64,000 nucleotides of DNA from Ferdinandcohnia salidurans (GCF_042680725.1 NZ_JBHUEK010000007.1:310001-374000), one strand, 5' to 3'. Positions 52,776 to 60,645 are shown, numbered from the stretch's first letter. Program-made: numbers and translations. The notes: generated by a model from the sequence alone, not told the origin.

Positions 52776-53690
52776 ATGATACGAACTAATCAACATATCG
52801 TTCCACACTTATGGTATGACAAGGAGGCGAAAAAAGCAGCAGAGTTTTATGCTTCCGTTTTTCCAGACTCAAGAATTACAAATATAATAACACTTCACGA
52901 TACACCTTCAGGAGATGCCGATTTAGTTTCATTTGAGTTGTTGGGACAGAAGTTTATGGCAATAAGTGCTGGCCCTTTTTTTAAATTCAATCCATCGATA
53001 TCATTCATTGTCAATTTTGATCCTGCACAAGAAAAAGACGCAAGCGAGAAGCTGAATGAAGTGTGGATCAAATTATCAGAAGGTGGTAAGGTATTAATAC
53101 CACTTGATAAGTATTTAATTAGTGAGAAATATGGTTGGGTTCAAGATAAGTTTGGTTTGTCATGGCAGTTAATTCTCACCAATCCAGAAGGTGAGAGACG
53201 GCCTCCAATTGTGCCTTCGTTATTGTTTGTTGGAGATAAGTGTGGAAAAGCCGAGGAGGCGATTAATTTTTATTTATCGGTATTTAAGAACTCAAAGAAG
53301 TGCCAAATCGTCCGCTATCCTCACAATATGGAACCTAATCGAGAAGGAACTATCATGTTTTCTGATTTCATGCTTGAGAACCAGTGGTTTGCCGCAATGG
53401 ACAGTGCTGAAGAACATGAATTCAATTTCAACGAAGCAATCTCATTTATGGTTTATTGTGATACACAAGAAGAAATTGATTATTATTGGGAAAAGCTGTC
53501 TGCGGTTCCAGAAGCCGAGCAATGTGGCTGGTTGAGAGATATGAATGGATTGTCATGGCAAATTGTACCTCGAGAAATGGACAAGATGATGAGCAGTGCT
53601 ACACCTGAACAAATTGCACGAGTTAATATGGCAATTCTAAAAATGAAAAAACTAGATCTTGGAGAGCTACAGAAAGTATACAAGGATTAA
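52776..53690 (+). CDS. Tandem VOC/PhnB-like (3-dmu-9_3-mt) protein
   Basis: 304 residues built from two similar halves of about 150 residues. Each half has the VOC pattern: HLWYDKEAKKAAEFYASVFP in the first and KCGKAEEAINFYLSVFKNSK in the second, each ending in CGW/YGW, then W-Q (SWQLIL; SWQIVP). This is the PhnB-like subgroup of the glyoxalase/bleomycin-resistance superfamily. No substrate can be inferred. The ATG at 52776 follows GAAGGAGAAAA. It is inserted between cinA and recA, unlike B. subtilis, and so is accessory. Confidence 0.87.
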   Translation: MIRTNQHIVPHLWYDKEAKKAAEFYASVFPDSRITNIITLHDTPSGDADLVSFELLGQKFMAISAGPFFKFNPSISFIVNFDPAQEKDASEKLNEVWIKLSEGGKVLIPLDKYLISEKYGWVQDKFGLSWQLILTNPEGERRPPIVPSLLFVGDKCGKAEEAINFYLSVFKNSKKCQIVRYPHNMEPNREGTIMFSDFMLENQWFAAMDSAEEHEFNFNEAISFMVYCDTQEEIDYYWEKLSAVPEAEQCGWLRDMNGLSWQIVPREMDKMMSSATPEQIARVNMAILKMKKLDLGELQKVYKD

Positions 53691-53822
53691 TGAAAATACA
53701 ACTAGTTACATATTTGTTTAGAAGCACTAGTTCATGTTTATTAGATTTACATCTCAGTTCAATTATTAGAAATCAAATAAAATATCATTTACAATAATCA
53801 TATTGTTGAAAAGGAGGAATAC

Positions 53823-54017
53823 ATGATGTTAAATGACAAGCAGTCTAAATCTGAAGCATCCTCAACAGATGGAAAAGATGTTAATGGGGCCTTGAAAGAA
53901 CTAAATGGCATCAAGAAATTAAAAAGCTTGGACTTTGACAGTTCCTCAGGGTTCGTCTGTGATATTAATACTGGAATTTGTGGTCCAGTAAATCAAAAGA
54001 AAGAGGGAAAAGAATGA
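53823..54017 (+). CDS. Small cysteine-pair protein upstream of a DsbA-like gene
   Basis: 64 residues (or 63 if the next ATG is used), with a good AAGGAGGAATAC ribosome binding site. The body is polar. The only two cysteines are Cys46 and Cys53 in SSGFVCDINTGICGP. The stop overlaps the start of the DsbA/FrnE gene (ATGA), so the two are translated together. No signal peptide is present, so it should be cytoplasmic. I do not recognise a named family; the cysteine pair and the coupling suggest a redox partner, substrate or metal-binding accessory of the oxidoreductase. Confidence 0.78.
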   Translation: MMLNDKQSKSEASSTDGKDVNGALKELNGIKKLKSLDFDSSSGFVCDINTGICGPVNQKKEGKE

Positions 54018-54661
54018 AAATAACAATTTGGTCAGATTTTGTATGTCCTTTCTGTTTTATCGGGGAGTCCCATTTAGATAAAGCATTAGAAAGTTTTTCA
54101 CATGCAAAAGATGTTGAAATAGAATATAAAAGCTTTTTACTTATGCCAGATGCGCAATATGTTCCTGGTCAAAATTATGCTGAAACCTTTTCTAGTATGA
54201 AAGGAGTTCCATTAGAACAGGCCGAAGCAATGCTTAAACAAGTGACAGACATGGCTAAAAATTCTGGTGTTGAGATCAACTATGATAAAGCTAAACTTAC
54301 AAGCACATATGATGCACATCGCGTTTTTCAATATGCAAAGGAGCAGGGAAAAGGAAATGAATTTTTCAATCGTTTCTATGCTGCCCATTTTACTGAAGGT
54401 GAAGTCTTAAGCGACACAGAAACAGTTGTTCGCTTGGCTGAAGATGTAGGTCTTGATGGGGTGCAAGTACGCAAAGTCATGGAAAGTAAAGAACATACTG
54501 ATCAGGTGACAAATGACATCTCTGAGGCGCGTTCGGTTGGTGTACAAGGTGTTCCTTTCTTTGTAATTGATAACAAGTATGCTGTTTCTGGTGCTCAACC
54601 AGTTGAAGTGTTTAATCAAGTTCTGGATAAGGTATGGGAAGAAGAACATTCCAAGAAATAG
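54014..54661 (+). CDS. DsbA-family (FrnE-like) thiol oxidoreductase
   Basis: 215 residues, thioredoxin fold with a helical insertion. The active site CPFC is at Cys11-Cys14 (SDFVCPFCFIGESHLDKA), and the cis-Pro loop is VGVQGVPFFVIDNKYAVSGA near residue 180. No signal peptide, so a cytoplasmic 2-hydroxychromene-isomerase/FrnE-type enzyme, likely handling disulfide stress. It starts inside the upstream small gene (4-nt overlap) and ends before a terminator. Confidence 0.9.
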   Translation: MKITIWSDFVCPFCFIGESHLDKALESFSHAKDVEIEYKSFLLMPDAQYVPGQNYAETFSSMKGVPLEQAEAMLKQVTDMAKNSGVEINYDKAKLTSTYDAHRVFQYAKEQGKGNEFFNRFYAAHFTEGEVLSDTETVVRLAEDVGLDGVQVRKVMESKEHTDQVTNDISEARSVGVQGVPFFVIDNKYAVSGAQPVEVFNQVLDKVWEEEHSKK

Positions 54662-54686
54662 AATAGAATCGTTTGTAAACATTTAT

Positions 54687-54724
54687 AAAAATGGCGTAAG
54701 TGCATGTGCTTACGTCATTTTTTA
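54687..54724 (+). terminator. Terminator before recA
   Basis: CGTAAG pairs with CTTACG, and the outer AAAATG pairs with CATTTT, followed by TTAT. Confidence 0.82.
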
Positions 54725-54845
54725 TCATCGATTTACTATTTTTGAAGTGCTAAAATTCAAATTTGTTGGTCTCTATCTCTTTGAAAATATGATTTTGGAC
54801 TATCAAAAATTGGATTTAAGGGAAAAAACTATTAATAAAAATAAG

Positions 54846-54859
54846 CGAATAAATGTTCG
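54846..54859. promoter_or_regulatory. LexA (DinR) box of recA
   Basis: CGAATAAATGTTCG differs from the Bacillus SOS box CGAAC-N4-GTTCG at one base. It lies 9 nt upstream of the -35 element. A further half-site CGAAC is at 54878 inside the promoter spacer. Confidence 0.8.
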
Positions 54860-54868
54860 ACTTTTTGC

Positions 54869-54897
54869 TTGGCAAATCGAACAAAACATTGTATAGT
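54869..54897 (+). promoter_or_regulatory. Sigma-A promoter of recA
   Basis: TTGGCA, 17-nt spacer, TATAGT, about 34 nt before the recA start codon. Confidence 0.75.
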
Positions 54898-54930
54898 AAT
54901 AATAGTTTCACGAATAAAGGAGGAAATATA

Positions 54931-55122
54931 GTGAGTGATCGTCAAGCGGCCTTAGAAATGGCATTAAAGCAGATAGAGAAACAGTTTGGTAAGGGCTCAA
55001 TCATGAAGCTTGGAGAACAAACTGATCGTAGAATTTCCACTATATCAAGTGGTTCACTAGCAGTAGACGTAGCATTAGGTGTTGGAGGATATCCAAGAGG
55101 AAGAATTATTGAAATTTATGGT
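54931..55122 (+). CDS. recA: recA exon 1 (residues 1-64)
   Basis: It encodes the N-terminal polymerisation domain (DRQAALEMALKQIEKQFGKG, SIMKLGEQ) and ends exactly at Gly64, the first residue of the Walker A motif GPESSGKT. The last exon base is T, as required for the U.G pair at a group I 5' splice site. Confidence 0.92.
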
Positions 55123-57706
55123 GAACAGGTTGTATAAGAAGCAACTATCGCCCGCTTATTAGGAAACTGATAAGAGGAAAGGGGCAAAATCGGAAAACAT
55201 CTCATTATCGAGACGATTCCGAGGTAATTATGAGAAGTAAAGAGCTCATAACACCGTAACGCGTACCAAGTGAACCTATTTGAAAGAATAGAATATAATC
55301 TTGGCAAGAGTGTCCCTTCCCTAACAGATAATGCTGAGGGAGAATATGTACGCTGAGCTGAGTTAGAAATGACTAACTGTAGCCATTTGTTACCAGAGGC
55401 AAATGGTGATGAGGGTGACCTCCAGAAGCAAGGATAAAAAGCCTTGTGTATAACAATCCTGCCCGAATCATCTGGTAAAACAACTGTAGCACTTCATGCG
55501 ATTGCTGAAGTACAAAAAACTGGTGGACAAGCAGCGTTTATTGACGCGGAACATGCGCTTGATCCAGCATATGCACAAAAATTAGGTGTTAACATTGATG
55601 AACTATTATTATCGCAGCCTGACACTGGTGAACAAGCATTAGAAATAGCTGAAGCATTAGTACGTAGTGGTGCAGTCGATATTTTAGTAGTTGACTCTGT
55701 TGCAGCACTTGTTCCAAAAGCAGAAATTGAAGGTGAAATGGGAGATTCCCATATGGGTCTACAAGCCCGCTTAATGTCACAAGCATTACGTAAGCTTTCA
55801 GGTGCAATTAATAAATCAAATACAATTGCAATTTTCATTAACCAGGTCCGTGAAAAAATTGGGGTTATGTTTGGTAAAATTGCTGCTTAATATCCACAGA
55901 AACCTATTATGTAGGTGATGTTATGGTAAAAACTTGGTCAAAACTAGAGATAGATTATCTACTAGAAAATTATACTAAATTGGATTTATCCCAAATATCC
56001 GAAAAACTAGGAAGAACAACACGCGCTGTTGAAGGTAAGGCAAATAAATTAGGATTAAGAAAAACAAAAACATGGTCTGAAACAGATATCAGTTTTTTAG
56101 AGGAAATGTATGAAACTCTGTCTAATAATGAAATAGCACATTTTTTAGATAGAACTATTGGTTCAATAGAGAGAAAAGCTTCGAAGTTAAATTTAAAAAA
56201 GCCTGTTGAAACTATAAAAAAAAATAAAAGGAAATGGTCCAGTGAGGATATTGAATTTTTAAAGGCCAATTACAAAAAAATTCCTCCATTAGAAATTTGC
56301 CAAAGTTTGGGGATATCAATGGGGAACATGTATAGAATGGCAAAGTATTATGGTCTTCAGGAATCAACTTCAAGTGACAAATTCCATATAAACTCATATA
56401 GACCATGGACAGAAGAAGAAACCAATTTTTTAATAGAAAATCACCTGAATATGACTCAAAAGGAAATATCTGAATTTCTAGGTAGGCCTGTAAGCTCAAT
56501 AATTAAAAAGAAATCTTATATTGGTTTAAAGAAGTATGAACGAAAAAAAGATTGGTCGAGACAAGATATAGATTTTCTGAAGGAAAATTATAAAAGTGGT
56601 TCAATCATAGAAATGATGGACCAACTTGGTCGAACTTTTAAAGCTATTCATACAAAGGCTAATGAATTAAACCTTAGTAGAGATACTTCAACATATATTG
56701 AGCGTGAAGTTGAGAGTATACTTAGTAATCTAAAGATTCCCTATGAGTCCCAAGTAAATATTAGAGGTTTTGTAGCTGATTTTCAGTTGCGGAACAATAA
56801 AATAATTGAAGTTCATGGTGATTATTGGCACTGTAATCCTAAAGTTTATAAAGAGCCAAAAAATGAAACCCAGCGCAGAAAAATTAAGCAAGATCGGATG
56901 AAACGTGCTTGTTTTAACGAGTTAGGTTATACGGTACTATATATTTGGGAACTAGATATAAATAATAATTATGATCAAGTTATAAAAATAATTAAGCAGT
57001 TTGCCGTCCAATAGAGTAATTTATTGGAGTATTAGAGCGGAATTAAGCGGGGAAACCTAAAGCATTTTTAATAATGTCATGGCAACCCGAACCGAAGGCT
57101 ATCCGTAATAGGCTAGTCAGGGGCAACGCATAGATCCTGATCCTGTATTTACAGACTATAATGGATCCATGAGGCCGCTCCACCCGAGCACTAATGTGTG
57201 GGTGAAAAGATATGCTGAGCTACAAGGAAACTTGTAGAAGTGAGGATAAAAAGCCTTACGATAACACTCTGAACCCAGAAACAACCCCAGGCGGACGTGC
57301 GCTTAAATTCTATTCTTCTGTAAGACTAGAAGTTCGTCGTGCGGAACAATTAAAACAAGGTAATGAACTTGTTGGTAATAGAACAAAAGTGAAGGTTGTT
57401 AAGAATAAAGTAGCACCACCATTTAAAACAGCTGAAGTAGACATTATGTACGGAGAAGGAATTTCAATCGAGGGCGAAATCATTGATATCGGATCGGAAC
57501 TTGATATCGTCCAAAAGAGCGGCTCTTGGTATTCTTATAATGAAGAAAGAGTTGGTCAGGGGCGCGAAAATGCAAAACAATTCTTAAAAGAAAACCCTGA
57601 TGTTCGTAATGAAATCCTTCAGCAAATTAGAAATCATTATGGACTTGACGGTGTTAAAGTAGCACCAGCTGATGAGGAACAGGAAGAGTTTGATTTACAA
57701 GACTAA
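54931..57706 (+). CDS. recA: RecA recombinase, gene split by two group I introns
   Basis: The coding sequence is 54931-55122 joined to 55462-55875 and 57272-57706. The joined product is 346 residues, the normal length, and reads without gap or frameshift: ..RIIEIYG|PESSGKTT.. and ..IGVMFG|NPETTPGG... RecA binds single-stranded DNA with ATP, promotes strand exchange and triggers LexA self-cleavage. The GTG start follows AAAGGAGGAAATATA. Upstream are a LexA box and a strong promoter. Without splicing, exon 1 would end after EQVV and exon 2 after KIAA, giving no functional RecA, so splicing is required if this is the only recA. Confidence 0.93.
55123..55461 (+). mobile_element. Group I intron 1 in recA (339 nt, no ORF)
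   Basis: It starts after an exonic T and ends in G. A P1-like helix can form at the 5' site, with the exon end TATGGT opposite GTTGTA (mostly wobble pairs) and a U.G at the junction. A P7-like helix pairs GCGTAC (55261-55266) with GTACGC (55348-55353). A terminal hairpin CAAGG/CCTTG (55429-55446) encloses ATAAAAAG. The last two features recur in intron 2 with compensating changes. It encodes no protein, so mobility would need an endonuclease supplied from elsewhere. Confidence 0.85.
55462..55875 (+). CDS. recA: recA exon 2 (residues 65-202)
   Basis: 138 codons from PESSGKTTVALHAI (rest of Walker A) through the catalytic-core DAEHALDP, the Walker B region (VDILVVDSVAALVPKAEIEG), the L1 loop (GDSHMGLQARLMSQALRK) and IFINQVREKIGVMFG. 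It ends in GGT, again with T at the splice site. Confidence 0.92.
55876..57271 (+). mobile_element. Group I intron 2 in recA (1396 nt, with homing endonuclease gene)
   Basis: It starts after an exonic T and ends in G. The ORF at 55923-57014 is placed near the 5' end, leaving a 257-nt 3' core. In that core GCATA (57128-57132) pairs with TATGC (57211-57215) as a P7-like helix. A perfect CTACAAG-GAAA-CTTGTAG hairpin with a GNRA tetraloop is at 57220-57237, and TGAGG/CCTTA (57241-57258) is the terminal hairpin. I could not find a convincing P1 pairing by eye. Confidence 0.85.
55923..57014 (+). CDS. Intron-encoded EDxHD (Vsr-like) homing endonuclease with five helix-turn-helix repeats
   Basis: 363 residues, basic, AT-richer than recA. 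Five tandem repeats of about 50 residues start with Trp near residues 5, 51, 105, 162 and 211. Each has the pattern W(S/T)..(E/D)I.FL..NY, then EI...LGRT, ..A......KLGL, like Myb/SANT helix-turn-helix units. The C-terminal 110 residues are a Vsr/PD-(D/E)XK-type domain: Glu near 260-264, Asp286 in FVADFQL, and Glu296-His298-Asp300 in IIEVHGDYWHC. This matches the EDxHD family of I-Bth0305I, encoded in a recA intron of Bacillus phage 0305phi8-36. It would cut an intronless recA near the insertion site and promote homing. Confidence 0.88.
   Translation: MVKTWSKLEIDYLLENYTKLDLSQISEKLGRTTRAVEGKANKLGLRKTKTWSETDISFLEEMYETLSNNEIAHFLDRTIGSIERKASKLNLKKPVETIKKNKRKWSSEDIEFLKANYKKIPPLEICQSLGISMGNMYRMAKYYGLQESTSSDKFHINSYRPWTEEETNFLIENHLNMTQKEISEFLGRPVSSIIKKKSYIGLKKYERKKDWSRQDIDFLKENYKSGSIIEMMDQLGRTFKAIHTKANELNLSRDTSTYIEREVESILSNLKIPYESQVNIRGFVADFQLRNNKIIEVHGDYWHCNPKVYKEPKNETQRRKIKQDRMKRACFNELGYTVLYIWELDINNNYDQVIKIIKQFAVQ
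57272..57706 (+). CDS. recA: recA exon 3 (residues 203-346)
   Basis: 144 codons and the stop. It starts with NPETTPGGRALKFYSSVRLE, the L2 DNA-binding loop and the following strand, and ends with the C-terminal lobe (WYSYNEERVGQGRENAKQFL) and an acidic tail EEQEEFDLQD. Confidence 0.92.
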   Translation, partial: NPETTPGGRALKFYSSVRLEVRRAEQLKQGNELVGNRTKVKVVKNKVAPPFKTAEVDIMYGEGISIEGEIIDIGSELDIVQKSGSWYSYNEERVGQGRENAKQFLKENPDVRNEILQQIRNHYGLDGVKVAPADEEQEEFDLQD

Positions 57707-57717
57707 TCACCAAAGTC

Positions 57718-57750
57718 GAGGCACAGTTAATGTGTCTCTTCTTTATTTTC
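57718..57750 (+). terminator. Terminator after recA
   Basis: GAGGCACA-GTTAA-TGTGTCTC stem followed by TTCTTTATTTT. Confidence 0.85.
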
Positions 57751-57869
57751 CCCATTAACTTACTTTTTTCAACACGATTGAAAAACCACATTTCCTTCAA
57801 AAACCCTTTATAATCACATGGTTACTTAATAAAATTTCCATTTTCATGTAATACTATTTCTGACAGGCC

Positions 57870-57898
57870 TTGACAATAAAAATTCACAGATTTACAAT
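57870..57898 (+). promoter_or_regulatory. Sigma-A promoter of rny
   Basis: TTGACA (perfect -35), 17-nt spacer, TACAAT. A dyad AAAATGTA-N5-TACATTTT at 57900-57920 covers the expected start site. Confidence 0.8.
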
Positions 57899-57920
57899 TA
57901 AAATGTATATTTTACATTTT

Positions 57921-58090
57921 GTTAGAATTAAAACGTTAGAAGCAAAACTCGGTTTGAGCTTTTGCTATTCAGACCCGGAGTAGTCTAAGCTGCTTTCGGT
58001 CGTAACCTAAGAATCTGATTAGCTTAAAAAGGCTTTGTGCTGTATATTGTAAAATGTACATGCCGACATTTTGATCTAGCAAGAAAAAGT
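57921..58090 (+). promoter_or_regulatory. Long structured leader of rny
   Basis: About 170 nt of non-coding leader. It includes a hairpin AGCAAAA..TTTTGCT (57941-57966), directly followed by the 20-nt motif ATTCAGACCCGGAGTAGTCT (57967-57986), which recurs with few changes in the spoVS leader. TAAGCT (57985) can pair with AGCTTA (58021). Together with the recA terminator and the promoter this accounts for the 408-nt gap between recA and rny. I do not match it to a known riboswitch class. Confidence 0.5.
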
Positions 58091-58114
58091 TTATAGCAAG
58101 AGGAGGTGAAGAAG

Positions 58115-59677
58115 ATGGATCCCATTTCTATAATCATCTCCGCTTTGGTTGGCCTGATCGTCGGTGCGATTGTTGGCTTTTATGTTCGTAAGTCTATTGC
58201 CGAAACTAAAATTGCTGGTGCAAAAAGTGTTGCCGAACAAATTATTGAAGATGCGAATAGAGAAGCAGATTCATTAAAGAAGGAAGCACTGTTAGAGGCA
58301 AAGGATGAAATTCACAAACTTCGTACAGAGGCAGAAAAGGAAATCCGTGATCGAAGAAACGAACTACAAAAACAAGAAAATCGTTTATTGCAGAAAGAAG
58401 AGAACCTTGATCGTAAGGATGAAACATTAGATAAACGTGAATCCATGCTAGAAAAGAAAGAGGATTCTCTCGCTCAAAGACAACAGCATATTGAAGAGAT
58501 GGAAAGCAAAGTGGAAGAGATGGTACACAAGCAACAAGCCGAACTTGAGCGTATCTCTAGCTTAACACGTGAAGAAGCAAAGCAAATCATCCTTGAACGT
58601 ATTGAAAACGAGCTTTCCCATGATATAGCTATGATGGTTAAAGAAGCAGAAAATCGTGCAAAGGAAGAATCTGATAAGAAAGCAAAAGAAGTACTTTCTC
58701 TTGCAATTCAAAGATGTGCCGCTGATCATGTCGCAGAAACTACAGTATCTGTAGTTAACTTGCCTAATGATGAGATGAAGGGACGTATTATTGGAAGAGA
58801 AGGACGAAATATCCGTACACTTGAAACACTAACGGGTATTGACCTTATCATCGATGATACACCAGAGGCAGTTATTTTATCTGGCTTTGATCCAATTCGA
58901 CGTGAAACAGCGAGAATCGCACTTGAAAAACTTGTTCAAGACGGACGTATTCACCCTGCGCGTATTGAAGAAATGGTAGACAAATCAAGACGTGAGGTAG
59001 ACGAATATATTCGTGAAGTGGGTGAACAAACAACCTTTGAGGTTGGTGTTCATGGACTCCATCCGGATTTAATTAAGATTTTAGGTCGCTTGAAGTATCG
59101 TACAAGCTATGGCCAAAATGTCTTAAAACACTCAATGGAAGTATCGTTCTTAGCAGGTTTAATGGCTGCAGAGTTAGGTGAAGATGAAACATTGGCTCGA
59201 CGTGCTGGACTACTACATGATATTGGTAAAGCGATTGACCATGAAGTGGAAGGTAGTCACGTTGAAATCGGTGTAGAACTCGCCACGAAATATAAAGAGC
59301 ATCCAGTTGTAATTAATAGTATTGCTTCCCACCATGGTGATACAGAACCAACATCAATTATAGCTGTATTGGTTGCAGCAGCCGATGCGTTATCTGCAGC
59401 AAGACCAGGTGCACGAAGTGAGACACTTGAAAACTATATCCGCCGTTTAGAAAAGCTTGAGGAAATTTCAGAGTCGTATGAAGGCGTTGAAAAATCCTTT
59501 GCAATTCAAGCAGGACGTGAAGTTAGAATTATCGTAAAACCTGATGCAATCGATGACTTAAATGCACATCGATTAGCTCGTGACATCCGTAAACGAATCG
59601 AAGAAGAGTTGGATTATCCGGGTCATATCAAGGTTACTGTAATTCGTGAAACAAGAGCAGTTGAATACGCAAAATAA
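58115..59677 (+). CDS. rny: Ribonuclease Y
   Basis: 520 residues. N-terminal membrane anchor (IIISALVGLIVGAIVGFYV), a long coiled coil at about 25-195, a KH domain (MKGRIIGREGRNIRTLE) and an HD domain with LLHDIGKAIDHEVEGSHVE. It is the membrane-bound endoribonuclease that starts most mRNA decay in Bacillus, with PNPase (23659) in the same machinery. The ATG at 58115 follows GAGGAGGTGAAGA. It directly follows recA; B. subtilis has pbpX in between. Confidence 0.98.
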   Translation: MDPISIIISALVGLIVGAIVGFYVRKSIAETKIAGAKSVAEQIIEDANREADSLKKEALLEAKDEIHKLRTEAEKEIRDRRNELQKQENRLLQKEENLDRKDETLDKRESMLEKKEDSLAQRQQHIEEMESKVEEMVHKQQAELERISSLTREEAKQIILERIENELSHDIAMMVKEAENRAKEESDKKAKEVLSLAIQRCAADHVAETTVSVVNLPNDEMKGRIIGREGRNIRTLETLTGIDLIIDDTPEAVILSGFDPIRRETARIALEKLVQDGRIHPARIEEMVDKSRREVDEYIREVGEQTTFEVGVHGLHPDLIKILGRLKYRTSYGQNVLKHSMEVSFLAGLMAAELGEDETLARRAGLLHDIGKAIDHEVEGSHVEIGVELATKYKEHPVVINSIASHHGDTEPTSIIAVLVAAADALSAARPGARSETLENYIRRLEKLEEISESYEGVEKSFAIQAGREVRIIVKPDAIDDLNAHRLARDIRKRIEEELDYPGHIKVTVIRETRAVEYAK

Positions 59678-59706
59678 AAGTGGTCGATTTTTGACCACTT
59701 TTTTTG
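59678..59706 (+). terminator. Terminator after rny
   Basis: AAGTGGTC-GATTTTT-GACCACTT hairpin followed by TTTTTG. Confidence 0.9.
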
Positions 59707-59808
59707 TTTTATTTCACATGTACTTGTTGAATTTTTTCATAAATATCAACTGGGACGTTGAGATTTTTTTGTTTTTGTGCTTCACTTTATAGTGAAAGGG
59801 GCTTTTAC

Positions 59809-60603
59809 ATGAAGATTTTATTTATTGGTGATGTCGTTGGCTCACCAGGAAGAGATATGATTCGCGAATATCTCCCGAAACTTAAGGCAAAATTCCATCC
59901 AGCACTAACGATTATTAATGGAGAAAATGCAGCGTCTGGTAGGGGAATAACAAAGAAAATATATAATCAATTTTTAGAGAATGGTGCCCAAGCCATTACA
60001 TTAGGGAATCATACATGGGACAATAAAGATATTTTTGAGTTTATTGATACAGCTAAAAACATGATACGACCTGCGAACTTCCCTGAAGGAACACCTGGTC
60101 AGGGGATCATGTATAGTAAGGCAAATGGACAGGAAGTTGCGATTATTAATTTGCAAGGACGCACATTTCTTCCTGCTATTGATGATCCATTTAAAAAGTG
60201 CGATGAGTTGATTGAGGAAGCACATAAGAGAACTTCCATTATTTTTGTAGACTTTCATGCGGAAGCTACAAGTGAAAAAATCGCTATGGGCTGGTACCTT
60301 GATGGACGGGTAACAGCAGTTGTTGGCACACACACACATGTTCAAACCGCTGATAACCGTGTATTGCCAAAAGGTACTGCATTTATAACAGATGTTGGAA
60401 TGACAGGCCCGTATGATGGAATACTAGGGATGGATAAAGAAGCAGTGATTCATAAATTTAAAACGGCATTACCTGTTCGTTTTGAGGTTGTTGAAGGAAG
60501 AACTCAATTAAATGGAGTACTTATTGATGTAGACCATAAAAGTGGGACTGCAAAAGGCATTCAACGAATTCTTATTAATGATGATCATCCATTCTTTGAT
60601 TAG
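59809..60603 (+). CDS. ymdB: YmdB metallophosphoesterase
   Basis: 264 residues. Calcineurin-like phosphodiesterase: metal ligands in GDVVGSPGRD, NGENAA, LGNHTWDN, VDFHAEATSEK and GTHTHVQTAD. YmdB in B. subtilis hydrolyses 2',3'-cyclic nucleotides and is needed for the switch from motility to biofilm and for nanotube formation. The ATG at 59809 follows AAAGGGGCTTTTAC; the frame upstream of it lacks a start with a ribosome binding site. It is conserved next to rny. Confidence 0.96.
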   Translation: MKILFIGDVVGSPGRDMIREYLPKLKAKFHPALTIINGENAASGRGITKKIYNQFLENGAQAITLGNHTWDNKDIFEFIDTAKNMIRPANFPEGTPGQGIMYSKANGQEVAIINLQGRTFLPAIDDPFKKCDELIEEAHKRTSIIFVDFHAEATSEKIAMGWYLDGRVTAVVGTHTHVQTADNRVLPKGTAFITDVGMTGPYDGILGMDKEAVIHKFKTALPVRFEVVEGRTQLNGVLIDVDHKSGTAKGIQRILINDDHPFFD

Positions 60604-60612
60604 TAATTTCTG

Positions 60613-60645
60613 ACCAAGGTATCATTGAGATACCTTGGTTTTTTC
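60613..60645 (+). terminator. Terminator after ymdB
   Basis: ACCAAGGTATC pairs with GATACCTTGGT, then TTTTTC. Confidence 0.92.

Noticed and set aside
53480..53690. The two halves of the VOC protein as separate genes
   Set aside because: The frame is continuous across both repeats with a single ribosome binding site; tandem PhnB-like proteins are normal.
55123..57271. Inteins instead of introns in recA
   Set aside because: Both insertions contain in-frame stops directly after the exon, and no intein splicing blocks (N-terminal Cys/Ser, C-terminal His-Asn) flank the endonuclease.
55876..57271. Group II intron
   Set aside because: There is no GUGYG start or AY end, no domain V-like hairpin was seen, and the encoded protein is not a reverse transcriptase.
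54931..57706. recA as a pseudogene broken by frameshifts or transposon insertions
   Set aside because: The three pieces rejoin exactly in frame with no lost or duplicated residue. There are no target-site duplications or terminal inverted repeats, and both insertions end at T|..G| junctions with shared structured 3' ends.
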